From assembly GCA_031292055.1 (NCBI GenBank), contig JARLHV010000070.1, positions 34,193 to 98,192 of the forward strand: DNA of 64,000 nt, given 5' to 3'. The notes below the pieces were generated by a model, which was not told the DNA's origin, ran no database searches, and was given only the letters and a program-made list of their open reading frames with translations. The position numbers and the translations under genes are program-made. Below, piece after piece: positions 42,137 through 51,569 of this stretch (its first letter is position 1; each line of letters starts with the position of its first letter). This DNA comes from Desulfosporosinus sp. Lineage in GTDB: Bacteria; Bacillota; Desulfitobacteriia; Desulfitobacteriales; Desulfitobacteriaceae.

Positions 42137-42886
42137 TTATAAATTTTTCTTCTGACGGCTCAGTCTGCCACGCAAACGCAAGATCGCTTGAGAATGCAAT
42201 TGAGAAATCCTGGATTCCGAGAGTTTTAAAACCGCTGCAATTTCTTTTAAAGTAAGCTCTTCTTGATAATAAAGCGCAACGACTAATTTTTCTTTATCAG
42301 GTAATTTGTCCACTGCTACCGCAAGTATCTGTTGTTGTTCCTCTTTTTCTACCGCTTGATACGCTTCTTGAGCATCAGTATCAATAAGCAAGTTGAGGGG
42401 CGTACCATTGCTGTCCCCGTCACCATCTCCGGTAACTTCATCGAACGAGGTTAGAGTTAACATTTGGGCCTGGGCTAGAACCCCTTCTAACTCTCGCACC
42501 TCCATTTTAAGCAACTCTGCGACTTCTTGCACCGTGGCCGCTCGTCCCAGTCGATATTCTAACTCAACAAATCCCTCTTGAACCCGTTTCACTTTCTGTC
42601 TTGCCGAATGAGGAACCCAATCCATGGTTCGGAGTCCATCAATCATGGCACCACGGATGCGGATTGAGGCATATGTTTCGAATTTGAACCCCCGAGCAGC
42701 TTCGAAGCGTTCTAAGGCATCCAGCAACCCGAAAACTCCATAGCCGATGATGTCATCCTCGTCAATATGAGGTGGAAGAGACATTGCTAAACGGCCTGCA
42801 ATGCGCTTGACCAAAGGCAAGTATTGTTCAATCTGTTCTTGTTTCCACGATCCGCGTGAAGCGGATTCATAGGCGTTCAGTATCAA
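42137..42886 (-). CDS. sigD: Flagellar sigma factor SigD (FliA/WhiG type)
   Basis: 249 residues. Region 2 (EDDIIGYGVFGLLDALERFE, FKFETYASIRIRGAMIDGLR), a short region 3 and region 4 with the helix-turn-helix LTLKEIAAVLKLSESRISQL are complete. This family drives late flagellar, motility and autolysin genes and is held by FlgM; no flgM is in the window. It starts with TTG (42886) after GGGGGTGAG. It lies within the flagellar cluster between the membrane protein gene and fliK, near the position it has in Bacillus. Confidence 0.94.
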   Translation of the reverse strand: MILNAYESASRGSWKQEQIEQYLPLVKRIAGRLAMSLPPHIDEDDIIGYGVFGLLDALERFEAARGFKFETYASIRIRGAMIDGLRTMDWVPHSARQKVKRVQEGFVELEYRLGRAATVQEVAELLKMEVRELEGVLAQAQMLTLTSFDEVTGDGDGDSNGTPLNLLIDTDAQEAYQAVEKEEQQQILAVAVDKLPDKEKLVVALYYQEELTLKEIAAVLKLSESRISQLHSQAILRLRGRLSRQKKNL

Positions 42887-42931
42887 GTCTAACTCACCCC
42901 CTTAATCAATGTTCGCAGCTTGAATATCAAG

Positions 42932-43330
42932 CTATGAATCACCCCAGCCCATGCGGCGCACAATTTCCGCTTGTCGTTCACTATCCGGTAGTCCTATACT
43001 CAAATCCGGATCAACCTGACCGGCAACTCTAAGGTCTTGGGCCTGTGGCGTTTGGAGTTCATCGTCTCCAACCGAAACATCAATAAGCCCTCCACGTTTA
43101 GGATCCGGGCCAGGTTGCTCATTCTGAGGTTTTGGGGGTGCTGTCTTTTCAAACAGGCTTAAGATTCCTGCCATCAAGAAATACATCACCCCAAACGAAA
43201 CTCCTGCCCGGACAATTAAATCGAAAATCTTCACCCCATTGATCCAACTAAGCAAGACAACAATAACTGTAGTAACCAGGGCCAAACGCAAGGCCCAGAC
43301 CTGAAACTGTTTACTGTATTGAACGACCAT
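42932..43330 (-). CDS. Hypothetical membrane protein of the flagellar cluster
   Basis: 132 residues with two transmembrane helices (about 11-30 and 36-60) and a Pro/Gln/Asp-rich cytoplasmic tail ending in RQAEIVRRMGWGDS. I do not recognise a named family. The ATG overlaps the cheD stop (TGATG), so it is translated with cheD; this tight coupling and its place before sigD suggest a motility role, but no function can be given. Confidence 0.8.
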   Translation of the reverse strand: MVVQYSKQFQVWALRLALVTTVIVVLLSWINGVKIFDLIVRAGVSFGVMYFLMAGILSLFEKTAPPKPQNEQPGPDPKRGGLIDVSVGDDELQTPQAQDLRVAGQVDPDLSIGLPDSERQAEIVRRMGWGDS

Positions 43331-43812
43331 CAGAACACCTTTTCGCCATGATTAATTGTTCGGATGCGTAACTCCCCAGTGCCCACATCAAAATGAATCG
43401 TGCGCCCAAAACTTCCGCCAACATCCGCCACAAGTAACGGAATTCCATTTCTTTTCAGTTCCAGTTCCACCGCTTCGGCATTGCGAAGCCCAATCTTCAA
43501 AACTGGAGGTTTGCCTGGGAAATTAAACATCTGAGCGCCGCCAGCCATTTTGGCTCTCAGACGAGCTTTATTGGCACCCATCCCCACAATCTCTCTAAGC
43601 AATAATTCCAGCGCTGTATCCGCATACTTGGCTGGATTGCCTCCGATGCTGCCAACAGCTGTTGGCAGCATAATGTGAGCCATACCACCCACTTTCAGAA
43701 ACGGATCATGTATGCAAATTCCGATACAAGACCCCAGTCCAGCCGTCAGCAAAATATCCGGAGACCTGGCCGTTTTATAATCTGCCATCCCCACACTAAT
43801 TACACCATTCAT
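43330..43812 (-). CDS. cheD: Chemoreceptor glutamine deamidase CheD
   Basis: 160 residues. The active-site Cys lies in TAGLGSCIGICIHD, followed by GGMAHIMLP with the catalytic His and the Thr-containing segment YADTALELLL. CheD deamidates receptor glutamines and binds CheC, raising its phosphatase activity. The ATG overlaps the cheC stop, giving the usual cheC-cheD pair. Confidence 0.95.
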   Translation of the reverse strand: MNGVISVGMADYKTARSPDILLTAGLGSCIGICIHDPFLKVGGMAHIMLPTAVGSIGGNPAKYADTALELLLREIVGMGANKARLRAKMAGGAQMFNFPGKPPVLKIGLRNAEAVELELKRNGIPLLVADVGGSFGRTIHFDVGTGELRIRTINHGEKVF

Positions 43813-44405
43813 AATCCCATAGCTCCCAATAATTTTTGTAACGATCCATCGTCAGGCAAAAAGATAAATTGCCCTTCAATCTCAGGAATTCCGGAAAGTT
43901 GGGTATCGATAAACAACACCGTGTCCTCGAGAGTTCCCTCTTCTAAAAAAATCGCATCTAAACTCGCACCAATCATATCGACTGCTAACGCTGGTACAGA
44001 AGGTTGAAGGGGAATCCCCGAAAATTGACTTAAGGCAACCAGAAAAGAACTCACCAAAATATTTCCGACTTCCTTCAAGGCCGATTGTGCCATCTCGTCA
44101 GCATAGAGATCCAACGGCTCATTCGTCCCGAATAACGCTTGAACAACTATTTCTGCACTTTCTACCGGAAATAAAAAGACCGCTTTTCCCGGAGCCTCCC
44201 CTTCAACCTTCACATAGATGGCCACCTGAGGTGTGTCTAGTTGGCCTACAATCGCTGAGACTTGTTCAAACGGCACGGCCCAAACCTTCGGCACCGACAT
44301 CTCAATACGACGTTGTAAAAGGGTAGACAAGGCTGTTGCCGCATTTCCCGACCCAATGTTCCCTATTTCACGCAAAGCGTCAAGTTGGAACTGTGTAACA
44401 TTCAT
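43809..44405 (-). CDS. cheC: CheY-P phosphatase CheC
   Basis: 198 residues with two copies of the phosphatase motif E-x-x-N: ALREIGNIGSGNAATALS near the N-terminus and ALKEVGNILVSSFLVALS in the second half. Both keep Glu and Asn, so two active sites are possible. CheC removes phosphate from CheY and is stimulated by CheD, encoded next to it. Confidence 0.95.
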   Translation of the reverse strand: MNVTQFQLDALREIGNIGSGNAATALSTLLQRRIEMSVPKVWAVPFEQVSAIVGQLDTPQVAIYVKVEGEAPGKAVFLFPVESAEIVVQALFGTNEPLDLYADEMAQSALKEVGNILVSSFLVALSQFSGIPLQPSVPALAVDMIGASLDAIFLEEGTLEDTVLFIDTQLSGIPEIEGQFIFLPDDGSLQKLLGAMGL

Positions 44406-44408
44406 TTT

Positions 44409-45065
44409 TTATACCAACCCTTTCTTACGCATCGCCCTTTGTATATCAAAGACGCAGCGAATGATGCGATCTCGCTCTCGTTCAGAAATAAAATCGAATT
44501 CAACTGAAACAAGGTACCGTTTGCGATCCTCTGTCCTTTCGGCCCGACTAACACGGGCTGCAGCTCGCAAATCTCCATTGGGCAAGGTCACCTGAATATT
44601 AAGCAACGCAGTTTTCTCCACCCGTGTCTCCGTCAAAAACTGCATGCCCCCACCACTTAAGTCCAACATCATTGCTTTATGACGATCACTAAGCCCTTCT
44701 CGAGTCACCATTTCAAACGTTAGCGGAAACAGAGCAGGAACCCGAACATAATTGCGACGTTGAACTTTAGTCACTGAACTCGTTAGCTCTAAAACAAATA
44801 TAGAAATTGGAACAGCAATCCGTTGCACAATAATAGCCTCCACTGTATAGGCAGCCACTTTGTCCCAAAATATCAGTTTAACCTTCGTTCCTTCGCGTAA
44901 AGGGACCAGCTCACCATGTTCCAAGGGTGCACCAACTGAAAGAGTATTTTCTTCCACTTCTTCAATGCGTGTCCGATATTCTCCTCCGTAATCGCCTTCC
45001 TCAACAACAATATCTACCGCAAGCCCAGGTAAAAGCATCTCTTTATTAGACAAATTAACGCCCAT
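44409..45065 (-). CDS. PilZ-domain flagellar brake protein (YcgR/YpfA-like)
   Basis: 218 residues. An N-terminal YcgR-like domain (about 10-105) precedes a PilZ domain with the c-di-GMP site RRNYVRV and, about 40 residues on, DLSGGGMQF. Both halves of the RxxxR...D/NxSxxG motif are intact, so it should bind cyclic di-GMP and slow or couple the motor, as in Bacillus YpfA. It lies four bases before cheC. The ribosome site before the ATG is close (GAAAGG), so a slightly later start is possible. Confidence 0.88.
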   Translation of the reverse strand: MGVNLSNKEMLLPGLAVDIVVEEGDYGGEYRTRIEEVEENTLSVGAPLEHGELVPLREGTKVKLIFWDKVAAYTVEAIIVQRIAVPISIFVLELTSSVTKVQRRNYVRVPALFPLTFEMVTREGLSDRHKAMMLDLSGGGMQFLTETRVEKTALLNIQVTLPNGDLRAAARVSRAERTEDRKRYLVSVEFDFISERERDRIIRCVFDIQRAMRKKGLV

Positions 45066-45109
45066 CCTTTCAAGGAAAACTAATTCAGATCACTTACCCC
45101 ACACGTGTC

Positions 45110-45973
45110 CTAAAAAGAACGAAGCAATTTACTTAAAAAACCCCGCACTCCACCAGCGGGACTAGGAGGGCTATGATAAATCCCAGCAAATCTGCCTGCA
45201 ATCCACTGAATACAGCGATATGCTGAACTTTCGGGAAAACTGATTCCCAACGGTTCCTGCTGCATGATAGAGCGTCCCACGAGCGGATCATCGTAAATCC
45301 AGCCTATAAAATTAAGCGAACCATTTAAAAATTTAGTCACTGCTGTTTCCAAGCGTTTAAACGTCGCCTGAGCGTCAGCTTCAGACCGTACCCGATTGAC
45401 CACTACATGGATTGGCACTTCGCCTGCCTCTTTCCGCAACGCTTTCAACACGCCATACGCATCAGTCAACGATGTTGGTTCCGGCGTTGTCACCAAAATA
45501 ACATCATCTGCGGCCAGCAAAAAATTTATTACCGTAGGCCCGAGGCCCGCTCCAGTATCAATAATTAACAAATCCGCCATTTTTTCAATTCGACCCAAAT
45601 TGGCTAAAACAAACGTGAGCTTTTCCCGTTCTAAATTGGCGAGTCCCTGAACACCAGACCCCCCCGGTATAATTCTTATGCCTCGTGGACCAAGCAGTAT
45701 AATCTGTTCAATCGTCTTTTCTCCAGAAAATAAATGTTCAATCGTATAACGCGCTGTAAGGCCAAAAGCAATATCCACATTTGCCAGCCCTAAATCTCCG
45801 TCCAGAATCATGATGCGTTGTCCATGTTCAGCCAAAGCCAGTGCCAAATTGACCGTAAAATTAGTTTTACCTACCCCCCCTTTACCGCTGGTCACTGCTA
45901 TAACTCTCATTTTATTTGGTTTACTATTTTCACGGGAGGCTAAAACGCGCAAAGCGCTCGCTTGATCATGCAT
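45110..45973 (-). CDS. flhG: FlhG/FleN-type MinD-like ATPase
   Basis: 287 residues. A deviant Walker A SGKGGVGKTNFTVNLALALA (about residues 29-48), DGDLGLANVDI and DTGAGLGPTV are MinD/ParA motifs. FlhG partners the GTPase FlhF, stimulates its activity and sets flagellar number or position. The N-terminal DQASALRVLAS segment is the FlhF-activating motif in this family. The start overlaps the end of flhF by eight bases. Confidence 0.94.
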   Translation of the reverse strand: MHDQASALRVLASRENSKPNKMRVIAVTSGKGGVGKTNFTVNLALALAEHGQRIMILDGDLGLANVDIAFGLTARYTIEHLFSGEKTIEQIILLGPRGIRIIPGGSGVQGLANLEREKLTFVLANLGRIEKMADLLIIDTGAGLGPTVINFLLAADDVILVTTPEPTSLTDAYGVLKALRKEAGEVPIHVVVNRVRSEADAQATFKRLETAVTKFLNGSLNFIGWIYDDPLVGRSIMQQEPLGISFPESSAYRCIQWIAGRFAGIYHSPPSPAGGVRGFLSKLLRSF

Positions 45974-47129
45974 GGGGCATCTCCTCCCCGATTATATAGC
46001 GCGCCAAAAGCTTTGCAGTCGCTGCCTCAATGTCATCCGGGACATTTTGACCGTTGGCCAGATAGGCTGTCGGAAGAGTTGTCTTACCTAAGAGATTTAT
46101 GATCGAACCTGCGCTTACTGTTTCATCTAACTTTGTAAAAATGAGATGCGTCGTCAAGTCTTCGAAACTCTGGTAAACCCGAAGTTGATCTGCAGACTGC
46201 GTCGTTGCACTCATCACAAGCATCGTAAAATCTGGTTGAGCCTTACTCAAAAAGGCGCGTAATTCAGACATATGTATATCATGATGCGGGCTGCGTCCAG
46301 CCGTGTCAATAAAAATAAGTTCTTTATCCATATGACGATTAAGTGTCTCACGCAACTCTGCGGGCGTCATAGCCACTTCAACAGGCGCCCCAATAATTTC
46401 GCCATACGTTTTCAGTTGTTCTACAGCAGCCACCCGATAGGTATCTGTCGTGATTAAAGCAATTTTGCGTTTATCGACAATACCAAAACCCGCTGCTAAT
46501 TTGCCGATTGTCGTTGTTTTTCCTACACCTGTTGGTCCAATCAACGCAACAACCTTAGGCATATCAGTCCCTGGCGTGATAAGTCCGATTGGTTCACATA
46601 TTTGGCAAACACTAGCCTCAATCTGGGCATATACCTGAGAATCATTGCCCCACTCCTCTACCGGCAAGATCTCTTGCACGCGCCGGATCAGACGTTTGAC
46701 CAAATTCTCATTGACTCCTCGCTCCCGCAAATGATCCGCCCAGCGTTGTAGCACCACTGGGCAAACACTTTTCTCCTCTGCGCCAAGCCCCTCCATCTGC
46801 TCCTTTATTTTCACCAGCATTAGACGCATCATCTGAAGTTCATCCTTAATGATTCCTGACTGTTCCTTGGAATCCGGCCCAGGTTTCGTTTGCTGAGGTT
46901 TTACTTCATCGACATGATACACACGATTCTCAGTCGGGGGTTTCACAGCCGCCACTGGAGCTTCTTCAATGGCAGCCGTAATTTCTACCTTTAACTTAGT
47001 AAAAAAGCCCAAAAATCCCCCCTCTCGAAACTCACGTGTTTGAAGGATGACCGCTTCGGGTCCGAGTTCGCGTTTTACTTTGCCCACAGTTTCGGCCACA
47101 TTATTCCCCACAAATCGTCTAACTCGCAT
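45966..47129 (-). CDS. flhF: Flagellar biosynthesis GTPase FlhF
   Basis: 387 residues. An N-terminal basic domain (VGKVKRELGPEAVILQTREF) and linker precede an SRP-type NG domain: P-loop GPTGVGKTTTIGKLAAGFG, DTYRVAAVEQLKTY and FIDTAGRS. FlhF places flagella at the correct cell site. The ATG overlaps the end of flhA by 11 bases. Confidence 0.95.
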   Translation of the reverse strand: MRVRRFVGNNVAETVGKVKRELGPEAVILQTREFREGGFLGFFTKLKVEITAAIEEAPVAAVKPPTENRVYHVDEVKPQQTKPGPDSKEQSGIIKDELQMMRLMLVKIKEQMEGLGAEEKSVCPVVLQRWADHLRERGVNENLVKRLIRRVQEILPVEEWGNDSQVYAQIEASVCQICEPIGLITPGTDMPKVVALIGPTGVGKTTTIGKLAAGFGIVDKRKIALITTDTYRVAAVEQLKTYGEIIGAPVEVAMTPAELRETLNRHMDKELIFIDTAGRSPHHDIHMSELRAFLSKAQPDFTMLVMSATTQSADQLRVYQSFEDLTTHLIFTKLDETVSAGSIINLLGKTTLPTAYLANGQNVPDDIEAATAKLLARYIIGEEMPHA

Positions 47130-49188
47130 TTTCCATCCCCACCATTCCTACAGCTTGCACTTGTACGCCTTGGACCAATTCGTTATATGAAAGCACCATG
47201 AGTTGTGGAAGTTGACGCTCCGTCACCCGTTTTAAATTAATCCTCACCAAGGGAGCACAAACAATCACTGGCGTAATCCCTTTAAGCATGAGCTTTTCGA
47301 CCTCCCGCGAAAGATTTTTCACAAGCACCTGCAATATCTTCGGATCCAGCGCCAAATAAGTACCATAATCGGACGGCTGGATACTGTCTAAAATCTGTTG
47401 TTCAATCTTGGGATCCAGGGTAATCACAGGTAAATTTTTGTCTTTATCGATCAGCGGCTGTAAAATCTGCCGAGCTAAAGCCTGCCGAACATGTTCGGTC
47501 AAACGGTCGAGATCTTTAGTGACTTGAGCATGATCGGCAAGGGTTTCAAGAATCGACACCATGTCCCGAATCGAGACACGCTCGCGCAATAAGTTCGCCA
47601 GAACTTTCTGCACTTGGCCCAAACTTAGTAGTTCTGGGATTAACTCATCTACCACAGCAGGGGCTTGTTCCTTAGCATGATCAATGAGAACTTTGACGTC
47701 CTGACGGTTGAGGATCTCCCAGGCTTGCGTCTTAATCACTTCCGTGATGTGTGTCGCCAAAACAGTTGGAGCATCCACTACCATCCACCCGTTCAGCTCC
47801 GCTTGCTCCCGGTACATGGCATTAATCCACTTGGCATCGAGTCCGAAGGCAGGTTCTTTCGTTGGGGTACCTGGAATAGTATCATCGTCAACCCCACTGC
47901 TCATGGCCATGTAATGATCGGCCAGAATTTCACCTGCGGCAATTTCTGATCCTCGTATTTTGATGACATATTGATTAGGTTGTAAATTCATATTGTCGCG
48001 AACTCGAATCACCGGCACGATAAAGCCAAGCTCACTGGCAATTTGACGCCGGATAAGGACAATCCGGTCCAGTAAATCTCCCCCTTGCTGAACATCGACT
48101 AAGGCGATCAGAGCATAGCCTAGTTCAAGTTCCATATGATCAATATGTAAAAGATTGAGGACATTTTCTGGTTTCTTGCTCTCTTCGAGCTCCGATTCCC
48201 GAGCGGCCGCCGTATCCTCGCTGACCAACACCTTGGAGCTTTTCTGCTGCATCACGCCTGCACCAAGTAAAGCAAAGGCCACGATTAACAGCGGTAATGG
48301 CGGCAAACCGAGAAAAGCTAAACAGATCAACACACCCGCCGTGATGAACAAGGCCTTCGGATTTCGAAACAGCTGTTTGGCCAAATCGTTACCTAAATTG
48401 CTTTCCGAAGCTGCTCGGGTGACAACTAAACCTGTTGCGGTTGAGATCAGGAGCGCCGGAATCTGAGAAACGAGCCCCTCCCCAATCGTCAGCAAGGTAT
48501 ATTTATTTAGAGCATCGGCCAAGGGCAACCCTTGAATAGCGACTCCCATCACAAAGCCGCCGATAATATTAATAAATAATATGATAATAGCTGCGATGGC
48601 ATCTCCCTTAACGAACTTGGTCGAACCATCCATTGCACCATAGAAATCCGCTTCCTGTTGAATTGCCTTACGACGATCGCGTGCCTGTACTTCGGTTATC
48701 ATGCCCGCATTGAGGTCAGCATCAATGGACATTTGTTTTCCCGGCATGGCATCCAAGGTAAAACGCGCAGCCACTTCCGAAACACGCTCTGCTCCTTTAG
48801 TAATCACGATAAATTGAACAAGTACTAAGATAATGAATATAATAAAACCTACGACTGGATTGCCACGAATGACGAATGATCCAAACTGCTGAATGACCTG
48901 TCCCGCACTGCCGTCAAGGAGGATAAGGCGGGTAGCCGAAATGTTCAAAGACAAACGGAACAAGGTCAACGTTAGCAGGAGTGAAGGCAGGGCGGAAAAT
49001 TCCAACGGATCCTTGGCAAAAACTGCCAACATCATAGTTAAAACCGAAGCTGTTATATTCAAAGTGATTAATATATCCAGAAATCCCTCGGGCAACGGAA
49101 CAACCATCATGACCACGATGCCGACCATGCCAATTGCTGCTAAGACGTCGGTATTATCCTTGATTCGATGTTTGATTGATGTAGCCAT
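47119..49188 (-). CDS. flhA: Flagellar export gate protein FlhA
   Basis: 689 residues from the ATG at 49188 (AAAGGAGG seven bases upstream). About eight transmembrane helices in the first 330 residues, including the FHIPEP-family loop RVSEVAARFTLDAMPGKQMS, then a large cytoplasmic C-domain that docks export chaperone complexes. FlhA forms the nonameric ring of the flagellar type III export gate. It follows flhB. Confidence 0.96.
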   Translation of the reverse strand: MATSIKHRIKDNTDVLAAIGMVGIVVMMVVPLPEGFLDILITLNITASVLTMMLAVFAKDPLEFSALPSLLLTLTLFRLSLNISATRLILLDGSAGQVIQQFGSFVIRGNPVVGFIIFIILVLVQFIVITKGAERVSEVAARFTLDAMPGKQMSIDADLNAGMITEVQARDRRKAIQQEADFYGAMDGSTKFVKGDAIAAIIILFINIIGGFVMGVAIQGLPLADALNKYTLLTIGEGLVSQIPALLISTATGLVVTRAASESNLGNDLAKQLFRNPKALFITAGVLICLAFLGLPPLPLLIVAFALLGAGVMQQKSSKVLVSEDTAAARESELEESKKPENVLNLLHIDHMELELGYALIALVDVQQGGDLLDRIVLIRRQIASELGFIVPVIRVRDNMNLQPNQYVIKIRGSEIAAGEILADHYMAMSSGVDDDTIPGTPTKEPAFGLDAKWINAMYREQAELNGWMVVDAPTVLATHITEVIKTQAWEILNRQDVKVLIDHAKEQAPAVVDELIPELLSLGQVQKVLANLLRERVSIRDMVSILETLADHAQVTKDLDRLTEHVRQALARQILQPLIDKDKNLPVITLDPKIEQQILDSIQPSDYGTYLALDPKILQVLVKNLSREVEKLMLKGITPVIVCAPLVRINLKRVTERQLPQLMVLSYNELVQGVQVQAVGMVGMENAS

Positions 49189-49287
49189 GAGGGTTCCTCC
49201 TTTCAAGATTGCCTCGAATGTTCCCGCCTCGAAAGCATCTCGCCCGAGCAATTTCGTTTTTGTTCATCCCAATTTCACGGCATTTCT

Positions 49288-50343
49288 TCACCCCGTTGAA
49301 GGTTTTCTCTTCTTCAACCGATAAACGAATGCCAAAACTTCAGCAACCGCTTTATAAAGATCCGCTGGAATTCCCTGCCCAATTTCGACTTGCGCATAGA
49401 GGGCACGCGCCAGCGGCTTATTTTCCATAATCACAAGGTCATATTCTTTCGCCAATTCTCGCATGCGTAAGGCAACTTGATCTTGTCCTTTAGCGACAAC
49501 ATAGGGTGCTTTCTGTTCTTTTAAGTCATAACGGAGGGCAACTGCGAAATGGGTCGGGTTAGTAACCACAACATCCGCCTTCTTCATATCTTGCATCATC
49601 CGACTCATAGCCATAGCCCGTTGGCGTTTCTTAATTTCATTCTTTAGTTCTGGATTCCCCTCCGTCTGTCGATATTCCTGTTTTAATTCTTCGTGTGACA
49701 TCCGTAAGTTTTTTTCATACTCCCAGCGCTGATAAAGATAATCCAACGCAGCTAATACCAGAAAAGAAATCGAAATCTTCCAGGCAAGTTCCATCAAAGC
49801 TTGCCCCAGAAAAATAGCCCCTTGCCCCACATCCAGTTGCTGCAGAGCAGGATAAATTTGCAGGCGGTCCCGGACACTGGCATAAAGGTAATAGCCAATT
49901 AGAATCACTTTGACCAAGGATTTCGCCAATTCAGTCCAGGCCTTAACGCCAAACATCCGTTTTGCGCCACTGATCAGACTAAGGCGAGAAATTTGAGGTT
50001 TCATGGATTCCCCTGTGAAGAGGATTCCAACTTGAATATAATTAGCAGCTAAGGCAATCACAAACCCTGTGCCCAGAATAGGCCACATGATTTGAATCCC
50101 CAGCCAGAGGATGTTCAACATTAAACTTGCCACTGAACCTTCAGTCCACTCTGAGGAAAGGCCTAAGACGTATGTAAATAGTTGCTCCATGAGCTGTAAC
50201 ATGCTCGGGATCCAGTATTTGAGAACGGCCACGAGACCTAAGAGCATCAATGCTGAGATTACTTCCTGGCTTTTGAAAACCTGACCTTTTTTACGCGCGT
50301 CCTGTTTGCGCCTGGGTGTGGCGGCATGTTTTTTTTCACTCAC
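49288..50343 (-). CDS. flhB: Flagellar export switch protein FlhB
   Basis: 351 residues from a GTG at 50343 that overlaps the fliR stop (GTGA). Four transmembrane helices and a cytoplasmic tail with the self-cleavage site VVTNPTHFAVALRY (NPTH intact). Cleavage changes export from hook to filament substrates together with FliK, encoded further down. AGGGG lies eight bases before the GTG. Confidence 0.95.
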   Translation of the reverse strand: MSEKKHAATPRRKQDARKKGQVFKSQEVISALMLLGLVAVLKYWIPSMLQLMEQLFTYVLGLSSEWTEGSVASLMLNILWLGIQIMWPILGTGFVIALAANYIQVGILFTGESMKPQISRLSLISGAKRMFGVKAWTELAKSLVKVILIGYYLYASVRDRLQIYPALQQLDVGQGAIFLGQALMELAWKISISFLVLAALDYLYQRWEYEKNLRMSHEELKQEYRQTEGNPELKNEIKKRQRAMAMSRMMQDMKKADVVVTNPTHFAVALRYDLKEQKAPYVVAKGQDQVALRMRELAKEYDLVIMENKPLARALYAQVEIGQGIPADLYKAVAEVLAFVYRLKKRKPSTG

Positions 50344-51119
50344 TGCTTCAACCCCTGATAAAGTTCTAAAACCCAAGCCATGTTCAGATTAAAAAGATGC
50401 GTTACAGCTTCCCCAAAAAAGGGCAGCGAAAGGTACAAAATGGTAAATCCAAAAATTATCTTGACCGGGAAAACAACCGAAAAAATATTAAGTTGAGGCA
50501 CTGTCCTGGACAAGAGTCCCACTCCGATATCTGAAACCAGCAGTGCGCCAAAAATTGGCAAAGCCATTTGAATCGCTAAAGCAAACACATGGGCAACGAG
50601 CTGGACGTAAAAGGTAATCTGGGTAGGCAAGGCCGATGGATTAATCGGAATATAGGCATAGCTCTTAAGCATAGCGGCAATGAGATAGTGATGAGAATCG
50701 GAGGCCAGCAAAAGCATCGTCGCTAAAATCATCTGAAAGTTACCCATCATAGGGCTTTGCACTCCATAAATCGGGTCAATCGCGGCCCCCATGGTAAAGC
50801 CCATTTGGAAATCAATCAGTTGCCCTGCCCCGTCTAAAACAGCAGTAAATGTATAAATTACAAATCCGATCACCAATCCTACAAAAACTTCCTTGATCAC
50901 GACCGCAACATAGGGTAATAGTTCGCTAGGAATTAATGGTTTGGTCGCAGAAATCAAGGGATAGACAATCACAGACAGACTCACGGCTAAAAGCAGCTTC
51001 ACAACTCCAGGCACGCCCCGGGCGCCAAAAACTGGAGCTAACATGATCATGCCCGTCCAGCGGGATAAAATCAGTAGAAATAACGAGAGGTCCCATTGGA
51101 GCAGGTCAGCCAGGCTCAA
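50340..51119 (-). CDS. fliR: Flagellar export protein FliR
   Basis: 259 residues from the TTG at 51119 (GGGGTG six bases upstream), the normal FliR length, beginning at SLADLLQWDLSLFLLILSRW. A longer frame to 51218 exists only because the TTCGTGGTTCG-type repeat upstream happens to be open; it is not used here. GMIMLAPVFGARGVPGVVKL and FQMGFTMGAAIDPIYGVQSP are family motifs. FliR joins FliP and FliQ in the helical export pore. Confidence 0.92.
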   Translation of the reverse strand: MSLADLLQWDLSLFLLILSRWTGMIMLAPVFGARGVPGVVKLLLAVSLSVIVYPLISATKPLIPSELLPYVAVVIKEVFVGLVIGFVIYTFTAVLDGAGQLIDFQMGFTMGAAIDPIYGVQSPMMGNFQMILATMLLLASDSHHYLIAAMLKSYAYIPINPSALPTQITFYVQLVAHVFALAIQMALPIFGALLVSDIGVGLLSRTVPQLNIFSVVFPVKIIFGFTILYLSLPFFGEAVTHLFNLNMAWVLELYQGLKQ

Positions 51120-51125
51120 ATTTCT

Positions 51126-51286
51126 CACCCCTACTCGTGGTTCGATATTCGTGGTTCGTGGTTCGAATACAAAATCCGGAATACCACACATCGCATCAAT
51201 GCTTAAGTCGAGATTCAAAGTCCAAGTTCGTAGTCTAATATCGATATCGAATCACGAATATCGAACTACGAACCACGCTACAGCCC
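51126..51286. repeat. Paired TTCGTGGTTCG-type inverted repeat (fliQ-fliR junction)
   Basis: Left arm TCGTGGTTCGATATTCGTGG continuing TTCGTGGTTCGA (51134-51166); right arm within 51237-51284 reads CGAATCACGAATATCGAACT then ACGAACCACG. The arms could pair over 20 or more bases with a 70-base loop. It fills nearly the whole 158-bp gap; otherwise genes of the cluster abut. Confidence 0.7.
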
Positions 51287-51550
51287 ACCAAACGTCGCCA
51301 ATTGGGTCAATAAATTCGTGGTATAAGCAGTCAGAACCGAGAGCATCCACGGACCCAATAGCAAAAGAATTGCAACCACTGCCACAACTTTGGGAATGAA
51401 GGACAGCGTCTGCTCCTGAATTTGGGTCATCGCCTGAAAAATACTCACCAGTAGACCCACCAATAAGCTCACCCCTAAGATGGGTCCTCCCACCAAAAAC
51501 ACAGCTCCCACAGCCTCTTTAGCCATATATAATACCTGATTTTGACTCAC
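51278..51550 (-). CDS. fliQ: Flagellar export protein FliQ
   Basis: 90 residues with two transmembrane helices, starting from a GTG after AAGGAAGG. GPILGVSLLVGLLVSIFQAM and TQIQEQTLSFIPKV are the FliQ signature. Part of the FliPQR export channel. Its last codons overlap the inverted-repeat arm. Confidence 0.96.
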   Translation of the reverse strand: MSQNQVLYMAKEAVGAVFLVGGPILGVSLLVGLLVSIFQAMTQIQEQTLSFIPKVVAVVAILLLLGPWMLSVLTAYTTNLLTQLATFGGL

Positions 51551-51569
51551 AACATACCTTCCTTTCTCC

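Noticed and set aside
51120..51218. N-terminal 33-residue extension of FliR
   Set aside because: It is translated repeat sequence (TTCGTGGTTCG family); the TTG at 51119 has a ribosome site and gives the normal FliR length.
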